Below, piece by piece: positions 12,302-22,973 of a stretch of DNA of 64,000 nt. Positions within the stretch are counted from its first letter, which is position 1, and each line of letters opens with the position of its first letter. Origin of the DNA: Amphibalanus amphitrite (lineage: Eukaryota > Arthropoda > Thecostraca > Balanomorpha > Balanidae); the NCBI RefSeq assembly GCF_019059575.1, contig NW_024881792.1:620001-684000 (forward strand). The letters are read 5' to 3'. The notes under the pieces are model-generated. The model searched no databases and was not told the DNA's origin. It worked only from the letters and a program-made list of their open reading frames with translations. The translations under genes were made by a program, and so were the position numbers.

Positions 12302-12652
12302 AGCCGGCCGCCGATCAGGGCTCTGGACACCTTTCCATGCTTCTATCCTCAGGATACTGAAATCCTTCTCCTCCACGCCGCAACCCCCTCCGGGCTGGAC
12401 AGGCAACTTTATCTCATGCGGGCTGCTCCCTTGAAGCGGCACCGCTGCTCCCGAGGGAGCGCACCCCGTAGCCGGGTGCAGTGAGTGCCTTGGGGCTGGG
12501 TGGCCTGTCCTCTGGACGGGCTCAGCCCCGGCGACTCACTAGGGTGCCTGCCCAGACCAATGTCTCCCCCTAATTCCTATCATCCTTCCGGCTCTGCAAT
12601 GGTCTTGTCGACCGAAAGGGCCTAACCCAACAAAACAAACAAACAAACGTCT
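12302..12652 (+). mobile_element. LINE 3' end with (CAAA)n tail
   Basis: GC-rich non-coding sequence ending in AACAAAACAAACAAACAAAC at about 12632-12652. A GC-rich 3' UTR followed by a short-unit A-rich tail is the usual 3' end of an I/R1/LOA-type non-LTR retrotransposon inserted in plus orientation and heavily 5' truncated. It starts immediately after the inverted repeat at 12301. No coding sequence remains, so the clade is inferred only from the tail style. Confidence 0.45.
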
Positions 12653-12689
12653 GGACAACGAGTTGGCTGTTGTGATGTTGGCTGTTGGC

Positions 12690-13027
12690 TGTTGTGAGGC
12701 GCTCATTTGCTACCCTCGACGTGATTACGCTGCCCCTGCTGTACAAGTCTGTGGTGAGACCGTTCCTCGAGTATGGCAACATTGTATGGGGGCCATTTGG
12801 CAGAGTCAATCAAAAACGGTTGGAGCGGGTACAACGTCGAGCGACTCGCATGGTTGACACCATCAGACATCTCCCATACACCGAGCGTCTGCGCCGACTC
12901 GACATACCGTCGCTGTACTATCGTTGTCGCCGAGGGGACATGGTGACAGTGTTTCAGCTGTTCCATGGTGGCATGTCAGTGGTTCCTGAAGCGCTTCCGA
13001 CCAGACACAGCTCCGACCGCACAAGGG
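12690..13027 (+). pseudogene. CR1-like LINE reverse transcriptase, C-terminal fragment (left half)
   Basis: Open frame encoding the post-catalytic part of a CR1/Jockey-type RT: LYKSVVRPFLEYGNIVWGP, then RVQRRATRMV, then YRCRRGDMVTVFQL, a run typical of the thumb/C-terminal region of these LINEs. The catalytic YADD part is absent, so the copy is 5' truncated. It stops at 13027 where another LINE is inserted; the same frame resumes at 19381. The shared word ACCGCACAAGGG at 13016-13027 and 19369-19380 is the target-site duplication of that insertion. In the unedited sequence the frame runs on into the inserted LINE, giving an apparent fused 582-residue ORF that is not a real gene. Confidence 0.85.
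13016..13027 (+). repeat. Target-site duplication, left copy
   Basis: ACCGCACAAGGG, repeated exactly at 19369-19380 on the far side of the inserted LINE; the first two bases overlap the (CAA)n tail in the right copy. The CR1-like frame continues across the two copies. Confidence 0.85.
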
Positions 13028-14392
13028 TCGGAGGTCAATGGGTCAATGGGTCGATCGCGGAGGTCAATGGGTCACGGAGCCGGAACCGCCCATTCCGAGC
13101 TGGCCTGCCGCAGGGGTCCGTCCTCGCACCAACCCTGTTCACGCTGTGGTCGGCGGACCTCGTGGCGGCGCTGAAGCGGATCCCGGGCACCTCTGTCTTC
13201 CTGTACGCCGATGACACCGCAACACTGTGTTCCGGCGGTACGATAGCGGAAGCCAGGGACCGGGCTCAACAAGCGGCGGATGCCATAGCGAAATGGGCCC
13301 GCGACTGGAAGATGCGGCTGGCAGGAAGCAAAACGCAAGTTTTAGCCCTGTCGCAGCACTACGTCGACGCCCGGGACCTGTACATCCACGTAGACGGGGC
13401 ACGAGTGGACGCTGGGAGACACCTTCACCTTCTCGGTGTAACCCTGGACCGGCAACTTCACATGGGCGAGCACTGCGCGCGCGTCCGGAAGAAGACCAAG
13501 CCGAGGATCGCACAGCTCCGTAAGATGACCGGGCGTTCCTGGGGTCTGCGGGAGCCACAGCTGCGAGTAGTAGCCAACGGCTACATCCGCGGTGCCCTGG
13601 AATACGCGGCGGCTGCATGGCTCCCTGCAGCGTCCGAGTCCCACGTAGAGCTACTGGAGATTGAGATGCGCGCCGCAGCCCGCGTTATCACCGGGTGCCC
13701 CGTGAGCACGCCGAGGGACCCGCTCCTCGCGGAAGCCGGTCTGGTTCCCGTGAGAGCACGCCGGGACCTGCTCGCTGCCAGACTGAGCTGTCTGGCAGCC
13801 TCACAAAGAAGCGGCGACCCACTGCGCGCGGTGGCCGAAGCAACGGCCCCACGGCGGCTCCGCACCACCACCGGCTGGCGCGACACGGGAGCGCGCGCCC
13901 TGGTGAGCGCGGGCGTGCGAGATGTACCTGTGGAGGAGCGCCTGCACGTCACCATCCCGCCGTGGATCGATGACACCAGGGTCCAGTTCAGACTTGACAT
14001 CGGCAACCACATCAGCCGCACAGCACCACCCGACGTCCGGCGGGAGAGAGCGGAGGAGCATCTGGCCACCCTCCCAGACGACGCCGTATGGGTGTGGAGC
14101 GACGGCTCGGCGGAGGGAGGTGTCTCAGCCGGAGGGAGTGGAGCGCTGATAATCCTCCCCTCAGGCGAGGAACACGAGCTCCGAGCCCCTGCGGGCAGGA
14201 TATGCAGCAGCACCCGCGCCGAATTGGTGGCGATCCGCGGGGCACTGGAGATGCTGCTGCGGCTGGAGGGCGGCCTGGCGGAGAGCCTGGTCATCGTCTG
14301 CGCCGACTCGCAGGCGGCGCTCGCCACACTGGCGAGTGGGGCTGGGAGCCAGGCGACAGCACTCGGCGCCGCCGTATGGCGACTGCTCCTGG
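13028..14392 (+). pseudogene. I-like LINE ORF2, RT and first half of RNase H (5'-truncated)
   Basis: Encodes the RT palm from the motif RSRNRPFRAGLPQGSVLAP (about 13078) through the catalytic FLYADD (about 13198), followed by the RT C-terminal region and the start of an RNase H domain: DGSAEGG (about 14101), RAELVAIR (about 14218) and CADSQAAL (about 14300), supplying the first three acidic residues. RNase H after RT places it in the I group of LINEs rather than CR1/Jockey. It is 5' truncated at 13028, with no endonuclease. Coding is broken at 14392 by a BEL/Pao-derived insertion and resumes at about 18743. The first bases show a short direct repeat (GGTCAATGGGTC), perhaps a truncation-junction artefact. 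Confidence 0.9.
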
Positions 14393-14408
14393 TGTTGCCG
14401 GCGGCTCG
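14393..14408 (-). repeat. 16-bp LTR remnant
   Basis: TGTTGCCGGCGGCTCG is identical to the outer end of the full LTR at 17172. The rest of this LTR is missing, so the 3' region joins it directly. Confidence 0.7.
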
Positions 14409-14991
14409 CATTCTCCCCACCCGAAAATCGTAGATTTTCTGCGATTTTCGAACTCCCTAGAAACAACATAAAGGCACTTCGCTCAGAACGGAGACCATTC
14501 GGACACACCTCGCGCACCATTGTCCGGTACCAGTCGATCACTCGCGACGCTCACTCGACTGCGCCTGATGGGGTCTCAGAATGACCAAACGAAAGAAGTC
14601 GCGCAGCACCAGCATCGTCTGGTGATCATGTCGCCACTCAGCCTCGGTGGAAGCCTCGAGCTGCACCGATGGAGGCGTCTAGTGGACGACGAATGACCGG
14701 CGAGCGGTGCGGGTGGCGGCCGAATCGCTCAGCTCGGACTCCGCCATCTCAGCAGCCCGGCACCGGAGCCAGCGAGCGACTTCCTCAAGCCCCGACCGGG
14801 AAAGGAAATTAGGCAGCTCTGTCGACAAAATGTGACGCAATGTGAACGATAAACCAATGCATAAACTGGTTGCAACAAGGGCAACAAATGGGGACACATA
14901 AACGATGAACTGGTTCACAAGTAGTTGACAATCATTTCTTTACCGTTTCACTTGGCGATGAGCAAATCAATGTAGGAAAACATCATGGGGT
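14409..14991 (-). repeat. 3' non-coding region, copy 1 of 2
   Basis: Closely similar to 17794-18370. Begins CATTCTCCCCACCCG next to the LTR; on the minus strand this end is G-rich (CGGGTGGGGAGAATG), a candidate polypurine tract for plus-strand priming. Confidence 0.7.
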
Positions 14992-17088
14992 TCAGCACTC
15001 GTGGCAGGAGTCATCTGAAGGGCCTGTACAGCAGTGGCAGAATCTCCTCTTTGGGTACTGCACACCCTCGAGACTCCACGGCCAGTTTGTCGAGCAGCAC
15101 GTCACTCTCCTTGGCTGGGATTGAGTTCGTTCCAGGGTCATCGGCGGCGTTGGAGGCTGGGGAGGCTGTAGACGGCACTGCCGCTCCGGTGGCCGCACCG
15201 CCTCACTGACCGTCATCCGGTTACCGGTACGCTGCGGCCTGATGACCTCCCCACCATGCAGACGTGATGCCTTGGCCGGTGGCCCGTCATTCGCGGCTGC
15301 TGCTCGGTAGTTAGCCTTGCGACGCCGCTTCCACGACCTGGAAGAAGGCTTTTCGGACGGTCGCAGCTCCAGTTCCGGTGGCTGTATCACCGGTTGTGGC
15401 TCCTGAGAAGGGGCCTCATCAGTGTGCGGGCTTCGGGGCGTGTCCAGATCACACTTTTGCTTCTGTTGGAGACCTTGCTGTGAGGGACGCTGTGGTTCCT
15501 CGGTTCGCTCTTGGAGCCCGACACACTCGAGTGTGCCGGAGCCGATCACTGGGAGATCCGGCTCCTCGGCCACTGAGCTGCTGGTGTAGGACGCGTCGGA
15601 TCCTTCATCCAGCGGCACTTTCAGCATCCTAGAATTCGTAGGACCGTGTCCTTCGACACGTACTGCCTGTAGATAGCAGGATTGTTTGATGCTCTGGACG
15701 CTGTATCGATGCTTTGGTTGATGTTGTTGACCGTTCCTGACCTCTGTGTCAGTGAAGCGGTTGCCGTCCCCTCGACCTGGATCCTGGCCCAGCTGTCCAG
15801 CAAGTGGTGCTGCGACAGGCTGTCCTCCAGTCTGATGATGGGAGGTGCCCGATGTTGGGGTGGGCACTGGAGCCACTGCTGGTGTCTGGTCGCGATGAAG
15901 TGATGTGTGATGAGGGCCGTGGCACAGTCTGCACGTGCCGCTCTTACAATCTTTGATGTAGTGTCGACCCAGACACTTGAAGCATGCTCCGGATCTTTTG
16001 ACGATCCTCCAGCGATCGTCGACTGACATCTCTTGGTAGCGAGCACATCTGTCAAGACGATGTTGATCTTGCTTGCAGACTGTGCATATCCATGATCTTG
16101 ACGGTTGCCCCTGCACCCTCTGAGCATGAAGGACACTGGTTGTTGATTTCAGCGCGAGTGGGTCCGTATCTTCACTCGCCTTGGTGCAGGTCAATTGTAC
16201 TGACTCCTCTAGACATTCCACCTCCGCCTGAAGAAATTGGAGAAATGTGGCGAACTCGCTGCCCTGATCTCCAGCAGTTTGACTTCGCCTTTGCCTGGCC
16301 CATTGCAGCCTCCAGGGAGCGGGAATCTTTCCCTTCAGCACCGGAAGTAAGACGCTTCCGATGTTTGGCACCCTCATGGCTTCCAGTGAGCGTACACCTG
16401 CCGTCACCTCGTCCACCAAGCGCCTCAGAGCTTTGAGGTTGTCCGCGCTGGTGACGGCCGGCAGGTTCAGAAGCTTGGTGATGAGGAGGTCCTTGCGGAT
16501 GTCGTCCTTCCCGAACCGGTCCTTGAGGATCTGTACAGCGACCATGTAGTTATCGGCTGTCAGCGGTAGTCCCTGGATCGCACGGGCTGCAGGTCCATCG
16601 AGATGTTGACGCAGGAAGCAGAGCTTCTGAACAGAGGAGTAACCCCTGTTCGTGTGAACGAATGCCTCGAAGAACTCCCAGAACTCCGGCCAGGCCAGCA
16701 GGTCACCTTTAAACCTAGGCACGGTGATGTCCAGCTTGAACATCGCCGAAGGCGCGGATGGTACTGGTGAGGCTTCGGCTTGCTCCGTCTGCGTCAGGAG
16801 GCGTTTCCCGAGACCGATGGCCTTGTGGAGGTCTGCGATGTGCGCCGACTCATCTTCAACGCCGAGCGCCTTCAGCTTCGACTCCAGGTTCTCCAGTACC
16901 TCCAGGTGACCCTCGCCGATCTCGATGTTGTAGTCGAGCTCGTACCGCGCGATGCTGTCGCTATCTCCATGGACTTGGGAGAATAGAGACTTTAACTCGT
17001 TTGTTAATTTTGTGGCCTTTGTGCGCTCCCTAGTGCGTTTGAGTTTAAACTGTTCAATCTCAGTTACGTTACTGCCCGTCTTATTCAT
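14992..17088 (-). CDS. BEL/Pao Gag polyprotein
   Basis: A 698-residue open frame starting at ATG 17088, about 85 bp downstream of the LTR. It has a basic, probably coiled N-terminus (about residues 10-60), the DUF1759-type capsid region around residues 115-300 (LDITVPRFKGDLLAWPEF, then the RQHLDGPA and LKDRFG blocks), and a pair of zinc knuckles near 370-400 (CFKCLGRHYIKDC and CRLCHGPHH). Gag packages element RNA into cytoplasmic particles. In autonomous BEL elements the frame continues into aspartic protease and RT; here the sequence passes into a proline/serine-rich tail and stops. The last part (ending DDSCHEC) is duplicated at 18371-18742. The uninterrupted frame suggests either recent insertion or continued use in trans by autonomous partners. 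Confidence 0.85.
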   Translation of the reverse strand: MNKTGSNVTEIEQFKLKRTRERTKATKLTNELKSLFSQVHGDSDSIARYELDYNIEIGEGHLEVLENLESKLKALGVEDESAHIADLHKAIGLGKRLLTQTEQAEASPVPSAPSAMFKLDITVPRFKGDLLAWPEFWEFFEAFVHTNRGYSSVQKLCFLRQHLDGPAARAIQGLPLTADNYMVAVQILKDRFGKDDIRKDLLITKLLNLPAVTSADNLKALRRLVDEVTAGVRSLEAMRVPNIGSVLLPVLKGKIPAPWRLQWARQRRSQTAGDQGSEFATFLQFLQAEVECLEESVQLTCTKASEDTDPLALKSTTSVLHAQRVQGQPSRSWICTVCKQDQHRLDRCARYQEMSVDDRWRIVKRSGACFKCLGRHYIKDCKSGTCRLCHGPHHTSLHRDQTPAVAPVPTPTSGTSHHQTGGQPVAAPLAGQLGQDPGRGDGNRFTDTEVRNGQQHQPKHRYSVQSIKQSCYLQAVRVEGHGPTNSRMLKVPLDEGSDASYTSSSVAEEPDLPVIGSGTLECVGLQERTEEPQRPSQQGLQQKQKCDLDTPRSPHTDEAPSQEPQPVIQPPELELRPSEKPSSRSWKRRRKANYRAAAANDGPPAKASRLHGGEVIRPQRTGNRMTVSEAVRPPERQCRLQPPQPPTPPMTLERTQSQPRRVTCCSTNWPWSLEGVQYPKRRFCHCCTGPSDDSCHEC

Positions 17089-17150
17089 TTTGAATGAACT
17101 GGGTGGTTCTGGCTATTCAGCACCTGTTGATTTTATCAGTACTGCGAGCA

Positions 17151-17171
17151 CATCCGGCCCGGAGGACCAAA
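17151..17171 (-). promoter_or_regulatory. Candidate primer-binding site
   Basis: On the minus strand the sequence just inside the LTR reads TTTGGTCCTCCGGGCCGGA. It contains a TGG start two bases from the LTR, as expected for pairing with a tRNA 3' CCA end. The tRNA was not identified. Confidence 0.4.
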
Positions 17172-17785
17172 TGTTGCCGGCGGCTCGCTGCGTGTGAGAG
17201 AACGTGGACTGTATCTTTAACGTCAGCGAAAGGAGGTACAAAATACCTGACGCCGTGTGTCGTGATCTTAGATATACTCCTTAACGGAAAGAATGTATAC
17301 AAAATAGGTCTGTATTGTCTTCAAACGTGCGGGCAAGAAACATGCGGGCAAAACGAACGAGCAATATAATAAAATGAACGGTAAAATAACAACAGATGCT
17401 TAAAAACCCGGAGCGATATCCCAGGTTTTTAAAGGCAGAGGATAGCAGCCTTCATGGTGCAAAATAATTCAGCCGTGACCTATCAGGTGGGTAGCGGTCG
17501 GGGATCGGCGGGAGGTGGTGTCCGAGTCAGTACTGAATACTAACTGACGCACCGTCCGGCGGGAGACCCCGACCTCGGCTCGGTCTATCACGTGACAGGT
17601 CACTCGTTTGACGTATGCGGGCACCCGCACCGAGCCGGCGGCCGCGCGGAGCGGCCGCGCGAGCCGCGCTCAAAGTACCGGTGCACCCGGCCGCCGCGCC
17701 GGGTGGAACCACGATCGCCGGACGCACAATGTTACCGTACCGCAACATTTGGTCGCCGAACGGAGAGCGTTACATAACCGCAACA
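17172..17785 (-). repeat. Complete BEL/Pao LTR (614 bp)
   Basis: On either strand the segment begins TGTTGC and ends CAACA (TGTTGCCGGCGG at 17172, ACCGCAACA ending 17785), the inverted termini expected for a BEL LTR. It serves as 5' LTR for the gag ORF and as 3' LTR for the fragment to its right. Confidence 0.8.
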
Positions 17786-18370
17786 TTCCGCGACATTCTC
17801 CCCACCCGAAAATCGCAGGCTTCTGCGATTTTCGAACTCCCGAAACACAACACAAAGACACGTCGCTCGACACGAAACCAAAATCTGACACTCCTCGCAC
17901 ACCACTGTCCGGTACCAGTCGATCACTCGCGACGTTCACTCGACTGCGCCTGATAAGGTCTCAGAATGACCAAACGAAAGCAGTCGCGCAGCACCAGCAC
18001 CGGCTGGTGATCATGTCGCCACTCAGCCTCGGTGGAAGCCTCGAGCTGCACCGATGGAGGCGTCTAGTGGACGACGAATGACCGGCGAGCGGTGCGGGTG
18101 GCGGCCGAATCGCTCAGCTCGGACTCCGCCATCTCAGCAGCCCGGCACCGGAGCCAGCGAGCGACTTCCTCAAGCCCCGACCGGGAAAGGAAATTAGGCA
18201 GCTCTGTCGACAAAATGTGACGCAATGTGAGCGATAAACCAACACATAAACTGGTTGCAACGAGGGCAATGCAAGGGGACACAGAAACAATGAACTGGTT
18301 CACGGGTGGTTGAAAACAATCATTACTTTAACGTTTCTCGGCAAACCAATATATGGGAACATCATAGGGT

Positions 18371-18742
18371 TCAGCACTCGTGGCAGGAGTCATCTGAAGG
18401 GCTTGCAGAGCAGTGGCAGAATCTCCTCTTTGGGTACTGCACACCCTCGATATTCCACGGCCAACATGTCGAGCAGCATGTCACTCTCCTTGGCTGGGAT
18501 TGAGTTCGGTCCAGGGTCATTGGCGGCGTTGGAGGCTGGGGAGGCTGTAGACGGCACTGACGCTCCGGTGGCCGCACCGCCTCACTGACCGTCATCAGGT
18601 TACCGGTAGGCTGCGGCCTGATGACCTCCCCACCATGCAGACGTGATGCCTTGGCCGGTGGTCCGTCGTTTGTGGCTGCTGCTCTGTGGAGAACCTTGCG
18701 ACGCCGTTTCCACGACCTGGAAGAAGGCTTTTCGGACGGTCG
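18371..18742 (-). pseudogene. Duplicated C-terminal gag fragment
   Basis: Encodes the same C-terminal gag tail as 14992-15373 with some substitutions (both end DDSCHEC). It is cut at its upstream end by the junction with the LINE RNase H sequence at about 18742. Confidence 0.8.
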
Positions 18743-19368
18743 CGCTCACGGACGGAGGACGCCGAGTCTTCATGCAGTGGATCCCAGCGCACTGCGGAAT
18801 ACCCGGCAACGAGAGAGCGGACGTGCTGGCTAAAGAGGCATCCAGCCTGTCGCAAGACGCCGTCCCAACGGACGTCCGCTCGATGGTGAAGGCAGTCGGC
18901 CGCTCCGCCACCAAGGCATGGCGTCGCAGCTGGCCAGACAGCTTCTTCAAAACCATCATGGGAGACCGGATGCCGATGCCGGTGCTCCTGGAGTCTCGCG
19001 ACGAGGCGGTCAACGTCCACCAGCTGCGGGCGGGACACTGGAGCCGCTCGCAGAGCTACCTTCACAGAATCGGACGCCGCCCCGAGCGCGACTGCCCACA
19101 GTGCAGTGATCTGGACTGCCCGGCGGCGCGCTGCCTGGTGTGTCGCGAGGGCCCAGACACGCCGGAGCACGTGCTGCTGAGGTGCCCGTGCTTGGCTGGC
19201 GCGAGGCTCCGCCTACTCGGGAATATCAGACCGGACCCTACGCAGCTTCGGGACGGCGGGGCCGTGGCGGCCTTGAGCCGCGGCTACCTCAGTCACCAAG
19301 AGCCGTTGGGCTACGGTCGGCCGTGAGCCGACCCGGGGAGACCAACAACAACAACAACAACAACAACA
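18743..19368 (+). pseudogene. I-like LINE ORF2, RNase H second half, zinc motif and 3' tail
   Basis: The coding frame broken at 14392 resumes here: MQWIPAHCGIPGNERAD holds the last RNase H catalytic region. It is followed by a basic C-terminal domain with Cys/His pairs (CPQCSDLDCPAARCLVCREG, then HVLLRCP), and stops at 19324-19326. About 15 bp later comes a (CAA)n tail (19342-19370), the microsatellite end usual for I-group LINEs. The element therefore inserted in plus orientation, with TSD copies at 13016 and 19369. Confidence 0.9.
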
Positions 19369-19370
19369 AC
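19342..19370 (+). repeat. (CAA)n LINE tail
   Basis: Nine to ten CAA units directly before the right target-site duplication. Confidence 0.9.
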
Positions 19371-19380
19371 CGCACAAGGG

Positions 19381-19600
19381 GACATCAGTGGAAGCTGCAG
19401 AAACCGAACGCAAGAACGCTCACGAGGAGGAACACCTTCAGCACAAGAGTCGTGAATGACTGGAACTCTCTGCCAGCTTCTGTAGTGTCTGCCATGCAGC
19501 GTCAATCAGTTCAAGGCCAGGCTGGACGAACACTGGAAAAGCCTGAAGTATGACATTCCATACCCATAATAGCCCAGACTGTCCTAGTCCTAGAGCTCGA
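19381..19600 (+). pseudogene. CR1-like LINE, C-terminal fragment (right half)
   Basis: Continuation of the fragment that ends at 13027: the residues RRNTFSTRVVNDWNSLP (about 19426) are the conserved CR1/Jockey RT C-terminus. A frameshift near 19495 separates this from the final block (VNQFKARLDEHWKSL, about 19506-19550). Coding ends around 19571 at TAA/TAG, with a short 3' UTR. Confidence 0.85.
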
Positions 19601-19799
19601 TGAGAACGCAGTGGCGGTCGCAGGGGGGGGGGACATCAGGGCCATGCCCCCCCCAAAGGCAAATCAGGGGGGGCCATCATATCATTTGGCCCCCCCCCAA
19701 ACAACCGATGGGCCCCCATGGCCGTATCGGGCCCTGGCCCGTATTCGATTGTCACGAGGCTCGAGAAACCCACGCCAGCCATTAACAGCTCCCACACCA
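19601..19799. repeat. G/C-run palindromic segment
   Basis: Contains runs of 8-10 G and C in inverted arrangement around GGGGGGGGGGACATCAGGG and GGCCCCCCCCC (19622-19700). Probably a small repeat or the edge of the adjacent minisatellite. No gene. Confidence 0.4.
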
Positions 19800-21495
19800 G
19801 TCTTTGAGGGTCCTACACTGACCTCTGAGGGCCCTTCAGTGGCGGTCAAGCGTCCACATTGACCGCTGAGGACCCACATTGACCTCTGAGGGCCCTCTAC
19901 TGGCCTTTGAGGGCCCCTAAACCGGCCTCAGGGGCCCAACCGGCCTCTGGTGAGTGGTGGCCTCATTTCTGTCTCTCGAGTCCCAAGACTAACCTTTAAG
20001 TGTCTCTGAGGGCCCCGCACTGGATTCTATAGACCGGATGTCGGCCTCTGAGAGCCCGCATCGGCCTCTGGGCCCTGGGGCCCATCTTGGCCGTTGAGGG
20101 CCCTCCGCTGGTCTCTGGGGTCCAAGCCGGCTCATGCCGGCCTTTTAGGGCCCCACACTGACCTCTAAGGGCCCCATGCTGGTCTGTAAGGACCCACATT
20201 ATCCTCTAAGGGCCCCCCGCACTTGATTCTGAAGACCCAATGCCGGCCGCTCAGGGCCCGCATCGGCGTCTGAGGGCCCATCTTGGCCCTTGAGGGCCCT
20301 CCGCTGGCCTCTGGGGTCCAACGCCGGCCAATACCGGTCTTTTAGGGCCCCACATTGACCTAAGGGCCCCATGCTGGCCTGTAAGGACACACATTAGCCT
20401 CTATGGGCCCCACACTGGATTCTGAAGACCCGATGCCGGTCTCTAAGGGTTCGCATCGGACTCTGAGGGCCCATCTTGGCCTTTGAGGGCCCTCTGCTGG
20501 CCTCTGGGGTCCAACGCCGGCCAATGCCAGTCTTTTAGGGTCCCATTCTGACCTTTGAGGGCCCCATGCTGGCCTGTAAAGGCCCACATTAGCCTCTAAG
20601 GGCCCCCCGCACTGGAATCTGAAGACCCGATGCCGGCCTCTAAGGGTCAGCATCGGCTTCTGAGGGCCCATATTGGCCTTTGAGGGCCTTCTGTTGGCCT
20701 CTGGAGTCCAACGCCGGCCCATGCCGATCTTTTAGGGCCCCACACTGACTTCTGAGGGCCCGTGCTGTCCTGTAAGGACCCACCTTAGCCTCTGAGGGCC
20801 CCGCACGGGCTTCTGAAGACCTGATGCCGGCCTCTAAGGGCCCGCATCGGCCTCTGAGGGCCCATCTTGGCCTTTGAGGGCCCTCTACTGGCCTCTGGGG
20901 TCCAACGCCGGCCCATGTCGGTCTTTTATGGCCCCACGCTAACCTCTGAGTCTGAGGGCTCCATGCTGGCCTGTAAAGACCCACATTAGATTAGGCTCTG
21001 AGTGCCCAATTCGGTCTCTGATGGTCTCAAACTGCCCTTTGGAGGCCCTGTACTGGTCTCTGAGGGCCCTAAACTGGCCCCTAAGGGCCCAAACCAGCCT
21101 CTAAAGGTCCCACACCGGCCTCTGATGGTCCCATTTCTGTCTCTGGGACCCAAACTGACCCTTATGTGCCTCTGAGGGCCCCGCATTGGCTTCTGAAGGA
21201 TCGATGCCGGTTTCTGAGGACCCATAACGGTCTTTAAGTGCCTCATACCGACACCTGAGGCCCCACACTAGCCTCTGAGAGGGCCCAAAACTGGCCTATG
21301 GGGTCTCTACACCGGCCACTGATGGCCCTATTATGTTCTCTGGGGGCTCAAGCCTTACCTTTGGACGTCACGCACTTGCCTCTGAAGGCCCACATCAGCC
21401 TCTGGGGCCCTACCTGGGGCCTTTGAGGCCCTTTGCTGACCCTTGGATACAACGCCGGCCTCTGGGGGTCTGACACTGTACTATAAGGGCCCCAT
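19800..21495. repeat. GGGCCC-rich minisatellite with ~195-bp higher-order unit
   Basis: Degenerate tandem units of about 28-30 bp built on GGCCTCTGAGGGCCC followed by a variable CACACTG/CATCTTG box. Longer similarity recurs about every 190-210 bp (GATGCCGGCCTCTAAGGG near 20428, 20628 and 20820), so roughly seven units form a higher-order repeat. ORFs crossing it are repeat translations. Confidence 0.85.
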
Positions 21496-21767
21496 TGCAG
21501 CATCTAGGCGATAGTCGATAGGTATCGCCGAAGCGCTATCGATGGGCCCATAAGTGTGGGAACCATGGGTGCAGTGGGCGCAATTGCACCAACAATAATC
21601 AGTGGCGGCGCCACGAATTTTCGCCAGTGGGGGCAAGCTTCAGGTGACCCGACTGTTGTCTGATAACCCGATATGCAAAATCCATGAGCTCCTTGCCCCT
21701 AGATGTTGCCAATTAGAAATTATCATGGTTTCAGGTTTCATGCATACGTATTGAGCTTAAGCATTAA

Positions 21768-22973
21768 CCCTCCCGGGTCCGGAACGGGGGGGGGGGGCGT
21801 TTTTCGCCTCCCCTGGCGAATATTTGCGATACCACATGAACGCTTAGGAGTAGAAATACGAAACTTGCTGTACCTTATCCCCCATTAATTTGAAATCTTT
21901 TGAAGCAAAACAAATTGGACCTAGCCTTCTTGATAACGTCTCAAGGCCGATTTTTTCTAGACTCCTGCACGGCAAACTTCGGCGTCACAGACGTGAACTT
22001 CAACCAGCTGCCAAAATAGAGTTTTAGAGATAAAGACAAATAACGAGCACCGTTGTGTAGCATTTGACCTAGAAAAAATACGTAAGTAACTTTGGTGACC
22101 TGAGGTCAGAGGTCAGGTCAACGACCTCGAGCTAAGGCTTAAGTTTTTTTTTTCGCAAATAACGTCAACAAAAATAGTCCTATAGCTACGGCAGCGGTAG
22201 GTACCTTCGCATTTGTCTCGTCGAGACGCGTCGAATGTCATATATATTGTTTGGAAAAGGTCAAGTTTTATGTTGACCTCACGTGACCTCGAATGACGTC
22301 TGGTTGACTTTGACACATGAAAGGTTGTTAATGATGATTTCGTAGCCGCGGATCACGATTCTGGCATCCATTTTGCTCTAAGCATTAATTTAGAGCCTCA
22401 GGATGGCAAAACATGTCTTAATTATTATGCCTGACTTAAATCAGTGAAATAGCCTCTAGCAAGGATACTCCCTTGTGACTTTGACCTTGTAGCAGCCTTG
22501 TATCGTAAGCTAAAGCACAAATAGGGGCCCGCTAAGCTTCAAAACATTTCAAAACATCTCTGAATTTAGTATACAAGGTATAAGAAAAAGTGCAAAGTTT
22601 ATGGTCAATTTTGATCACGACCGTGACCTTGAATTTGAATGTTATGCACTGCGCGTCATCGGAATCCCCAGACTCTCTTCTTTCGTTTAACATCCATTTT
22701 AGCCGGTTTTATGCACCATGTCGTCCTCTGGAACACGTACTTTGAGACCACTACAAAAGTGCCGGTTTTTGCCTTGGACCTTGACTTTTGACCTTGAAAA
22801 TTGACCTGAGGTCAAAAACTTTGGGTGTTATAAAATCTTATCGTAGATACCTTTCGTTTGGTACCATTTTTGTTTCCGTAGCTGCCTTATTTCCTTATTT
22901 AAGTACGGAATTAGACAGGTGTGGTGGGTACCCCGGGCTGCGATGGTTGGGAATACCCCCGGGCCCGGGCAGG
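21768..22973. mobile_element. TTAA-flanked MITE 1 with AGGTCA sites
   Basis: TTAA at 21764-21767 and 22974-22977 flank termini CCCTCCCGGGTCC and (inverted) CCTGCCCGGGCCC. The TTAA duplication and CC-starting ends resemble piggyBac-type elements. No transposase. It contains a poly-G run near the left end and many AGGTCA/TGACCT half-sites (for example about 22100-22125 and 22785-22812). Confidence 0.7.

Larger units (their letters stand above)
14393..18742 (-). mobile_element. Pol-less BEL/Pao derivative with one shared LTR and duplicated 3' region
   Basis: Read on the minus strand from 18742: a truncated gag end (18742-18371), a 3' non-coding region (18370-17786), one complete LTR (17785-17172), a leader, an intact gag ORF (17088-14992), a second copy of the 3' region (14991-14409), then only the last 16 bp of an LTR (14408-14393). 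No protease, RT or integrase is present between gag and the 3' region, so it is a non-autonomous deletion derivative. The layout is what LTR-LTR recombination between tandem copies, or integration of a one-LTR circle, would leave. It sits inside the RNase H region of a LINE; no 5-bp target duplication remains, consistent with a truncated right end. Confidence 0.8.

Noticed and set aside
13581-14420. Minus-strand 279-codon ORF
   Set aside because: GC-rich shadow of the plus-strand LINE frame; Ala/Ser/Arg-rich with no domain.
12685-14433. A single 582-residue RT-RNase H protein
   Set aside because: It joins a CR1-like fragment to a different LINE across a target-site duplication and ends in BEL LTR sequence.
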